Shown: positions 61,022-64,000 of the stretch, one piece after another
How the letters are laid out: each line of letters opens with the position of its first letter
Numbering within the stretch: the stretch's first letter is position 1
NCBI GenBank assembly: GCA_035771175.1
Contig: CM069598.1
Coordinates: forward strand, 10,752,668-10,816,667
Direction: 5' to 3'
Source of the DNA: Paratinospora sagittata
Taxonomy: Eukaryota; Streptophyta; Magnoliopsida; Ranunculales; Menispermaceae
Length of the DNA stretch: 64,000 nucleotides
The notes under the pieces: model-generated
The model's database searches: none
Told to the model about the DNA's origin: nothing
The model's input: only the letters and a program-made list of their open reading frames with translations
Translations under genes and position numbers: made by a program

Positions 61022-61657
61022 ATGGCAAAGGGTCGGAAAGTTGGGTGGAGCCACCCGGAATCCGGGTGGTTTGGAGAATGCATGCAAGTTACAGAGTCGT
61101 CGACAGATGGCAGCGAATTCAGAGAAGAAGACGTATGGTCGTTAATCGACGACGGAGTAGCGGATCACGATGATCCTATGGTGCAGGGGGCATCGACGGA
61201 GTGGTGCTCCGCTGGGCTAGAGAGCAACGTGGATCAACGGTGCGTAAGTAGAGAAACGCGGGGACGCGTGGGCGGGCTGTCGCTGGCGTTCGACGACGCG
61301 GCGGCAGCGGGGAGGAGTGGTGCAGCGAGAATCGTACACCAGTATCACACCCAAGAATGCAAGCCGGCGGCGCAGCGAAGCGGGCGCCATATGGCTGCAT
61401 CGGCGCCGGTTAACGTGCCGAACAGGACTCGTATCTCGCGAGTCGAATCGGTCGAGTCGTTGAACGAGTTGGATGACGAGTCGGAGAATCGGGATTTGGA
61501 GCGAGTTCCACCGCACGAGTACTTGGCTCGGGAATACGCGAGGAGCCATAAGATGGTGGCGACTTCGGTTTTTGAGGGCGTGGGTCGAACCCTTAAGGGT
61601 AGGGACATGAGCCGGGTTCGAGACGCTGTTTGGAGTCGAACCGGGTTCAATGGTTAG
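61022..61657 (+). CDS. S40-like senescence regulator (DUF584)
   Basis: Intronless, 211 residues, GC-rich in AT-rich surroundings. It begins MAKGRKVGWSHPESGWFGE. Family signatures are REEDVWSLIDD near residues 38-48, the central APVNVPNRTRISRVE, RVPPHEYLARE and the C-terminal EGVGRTLKGRDMSRVRDAVW ending SRTGF. Members of the plant S40 family are small nuclear proteins linked to leaf senescence and responses to ABA, dark and pathogens; the molecular mechanism is poorly known. An upstream in-frame GTG at 61013 exists, but ATG 61022 is the first methionine and gives a normal N-terminus. The stop is TAG 61655-61657. The middle is richer in Ala and Gly than I would expect and is probably lineage-specific. 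Confidence 0.9.
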   Translation: MAKGRKVGWSHPESGWFGECMQVTESSTDGSEFREEDVWSLIDDGVADHDDPMVQGASTEWCSAGLESNVDQRCVSRETRGRVGGLSLAFDDAAAAGRSGAARIVHQYHTQECKPAAQRSGRHMAASAPVNVPNRTRISRVESVESLNELDDESENRDLERVPPHEYLAREYARSHKMVATSVFEGVGRTLKGRDMSRVRDAVWSRTGFNG

Positions 61658-62971
61658 TTGTTAGTTAATTATTTGAGATGGGGATATTAAGTCAAATAAT
61701 TTTTGTTCATCATTATTATCATTTTTTTCTCATAAATTTTCTTCTTTTGGTCATGATTCGACCAAGTTAACTCGCTCTCTATATGAGATCTTCCAAACTC
61801 ACTGAGTTTCAGCAAAATGCCAATGTAGTGTTCTCTCTTTCACGAGCTGCATCTTATTTGTATCTATCTATCTATCTATGTATAAGTTGAATGGCAATAG
61901 AATAATTTGTGTTCCATGGTGAAAAGGACTTCAAATTGAAAATCCTCGACACATAAAAACAATTGAGTGATTGTACCTAATTATCTTATTTAAAGATCTA
62001 AATAATAAACATATATATTAATTAATTGATAAATTATATAGGTGGAAATTAAAAGGGTGATCACCTTGAAGTATTTATTATCTTCCATAACAATATAAAA
62101 CACACAAAATTGACATGAGTTGACGAGAACCCCTACTTTGTTTATAAATCTAGTGGAACAGATGAAATAAAATTTTAGTGGGGTATATGGAATAAAGGGC
62201 ATGGATAATTCTTCTAATCATCTGTCAATACCCGCCATCAAAGGAACTATTTCTTTTCCTTGGTAAGTGGCACATTTTAAAAAAAAACAAGTGAGAAACA
62301 TACTTTGTGAAAATCATCTGTGTATATGCACATGATTTGAGAAATCAGAATATATATGATCTGATACTTGAAAAATAATCTGTTTCTAAAGTTTATTTCT
62401 TTAAAGAACAATAAGAATATAATAGAAGATATTTGGAGGGAAGGCGTGAGGAGGGGGTAAGAGTTAGTAAACTTGGAAGGGCACTTGAAAATGGATGCCT
62501 TGTGGCTTACCTTTTTTTTAAAAGAAAGAGACATGCATGCCATAGGACATGATGCTTGTGGCTAAGAGATTAGGAGCCATTGCTTTCAACACCACAAGAG
62601 AAGGGAAGGATTTGTTGGTTGCACATTTAAAAAGGGTCCCACAAACAAAGGTAATTCATGCATTTTACATGATCATGCTTTTGTTTTTGTTAGTTTATGC
62701 TGATGAATGGAATCTCAACAAAGGGTAAAACAAGAAAGCTTTTCTAACTCTTAAGATTGATGTTGATGTTTAGCTCTCCATTTCTAATTAAACTTGTTTA
62801 ATTATCATGTTGTACTTTTTTTTTTTACAAACTTAATGAGATTTTATAAAAATAAACTAGTCTCTAAACTATATAAGAGAAGGTTTTTTTTTTTTTTTTT
62901 TTTTTTAGAGAATGCTTGGACTATATATATATACATATATCATCACCATTATATAGTTTGAAAGCGAGGTG

Positions 62972-63017
<46 letters not shown>

Positions 63018-64000
63018 TGTGTATATCAATATCATAAAGATTTTTTTTTTTTTTTTGTCAAAGATATCATAAAGTTCGAGGACAAATGAGATAGCGATTC
63101 AAACAAATATAATATGTCAAAGTTTCTTTTTCAATCAAATTAAACCAAATATACCATATATAACATGTGCCTTGCTAAATCATTCATGCACTTGTGCTAA
63201 AATGTTAGATACATGTAATTTTAACGCCACAATAATTTTTTTTAATTAAATACACGAGTTAAAGAAAATCTAAAAGTCATATTTTCTATTTTTTGTCTTC
63301 TTCAATCTCCTATCTCTATAGATGCCTTCTTACGTAATTCAATGTGGTAAGACACAATTCTAAAAAAAATTGTGATTGACCCGCAAGTTAAGATTTTACT
63401 TAATTATTTTCTTTTTCTACAATCCTCATTTAAAATATTTTTTTTTTATTGTGGACGTTAATTTAACAAATGCAATAGAAAAATTGATATTGAGACAAAT
63501 ATGTAGTTAGACATCGAAATATAATATTAAAAGATAAAATATATCAAAAATGATAACAATAGAAGGGTTGTTGATAAAATGAGTTAAGCAAATTAGAATG
63601 CGTGGTTTAGACACACACAGATATATGTATATTCAACGACTACGATGCATGTGAATTAAGAAAAATAAAATATTAATAGTTAATGATAATGATGGAGGCA
63701 TGAGAAGACCTAAGATTACAAAGATAATTAAGAAATATAGCTTTCATATGAGGTTTAATATTGTAAGAGTAATCCTATTTATATTAAAGATTGTTGTAAG
63801 GGAGAAAAAAAATAAAAATAAAAAATAAAAAATGTTAATAATATTGGGAAAAACGTGAGCCAATATTCAGAAAGTCTCTCATTCCACGTGTACCATGAAA
63901 CGAAATGACAGGTTTCACAACGAAAAATCTTTTCCAACGTTTAGTGCAGATCCTCTGTCCTTTCCAACGTTCTGTTCTTTTCTGTACCTATGGTAATCCT
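61658..64000. other. AT-rich 3' flank to the window edge
   Basis: No gene is recognisable. The region has T-runs, a (TA)n run (62976-63014) and an ACGT-core CCACGTGTACC near 63893. The last 150 bp are less AT-rich and could be the promoter of a gene starting beyond the window. Confidence 0.6.
62976..63014. repeat. (TA)n microsatellite
   Basis: About 19 TA units, flanked by TATATGTATA and TGCGTGTGTATA variants. Confidence 0.92.

Overview
This is eukaryotic nuclear DNA from a flowering plant, most likely a eudicot; I cannot name the species. The base composition is AT-rich. Genes carry GT-AG introns with T-rich acceptors and are separated by kilobases of decayed repeats. Every recognisable protein is plant-type: a chloroplast ATP synthase gamma subunit with transit peptide, a subfamily XII LRR receptor kinase, AXR1, and an S40 senescence regulator.

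Layout by gene. 72-6185 (+) is the 3' two-thirds of an RRP6-like 3 / EXD2-type 3'-5' exonuclease gene, with its catalytic part upstream of the window. 7291-14787 (-) is a complete 14-exon AXR1, the regulatory half of the NEDD8/RUB E1, convergent with the first gene. 18221-21386 (+) is a two-exon LRR receptor kinase with a non-RD kinase. 21776-22213 (-) is a small intronless conserved plant protein of unknown function. 25501-26634 (-) is intronless ATPC. 31701-43556 (+) is a complete 20-exon aconitase with a long serine-rich leader. 48014-51274 (+) is a three-exon coiled-coil protein of the At5g41620/At1g50660 (USO1-like) family, with a 9-codon upstream ORF overlapping its start codon. 56737-57429 (+) is a broken retroelement-related reading frame. 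61022-61657 (+) is an intronless S40-like (DUF584) gene.

The rest is old transposon sediment, and much of it can be typed by eye. There is a 350-bp hAT-type MITE with a perfect 8-bp target duplication inside the first gene, and a second, shorter TIR element in an AXR1 intron. There are Au-type SINE pieces, three further tRNA-derived SINE-like families, and about seven fragments of RTE-type LINEs, all in minus orientation. Several short tandem duplications, two long TA microsatellites and a poly(A) run complete the list. The large introns of AXR1 and aconitase are long mainly because of such insertions.

The genes do not form a pathway together; they are independent housekeeping, signalling and stress genes on one chromosome arm. 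I found no gene cluster, CRISPR array or mobile system that looks like an undescribed biological machine. The most useful leads are the two-copy short SINE family, the interrupted SINE with satellite-like monomers in aconitase intron 15, the ATGA-overlapping upstream ORF, and the possible second start codon in aconitase.
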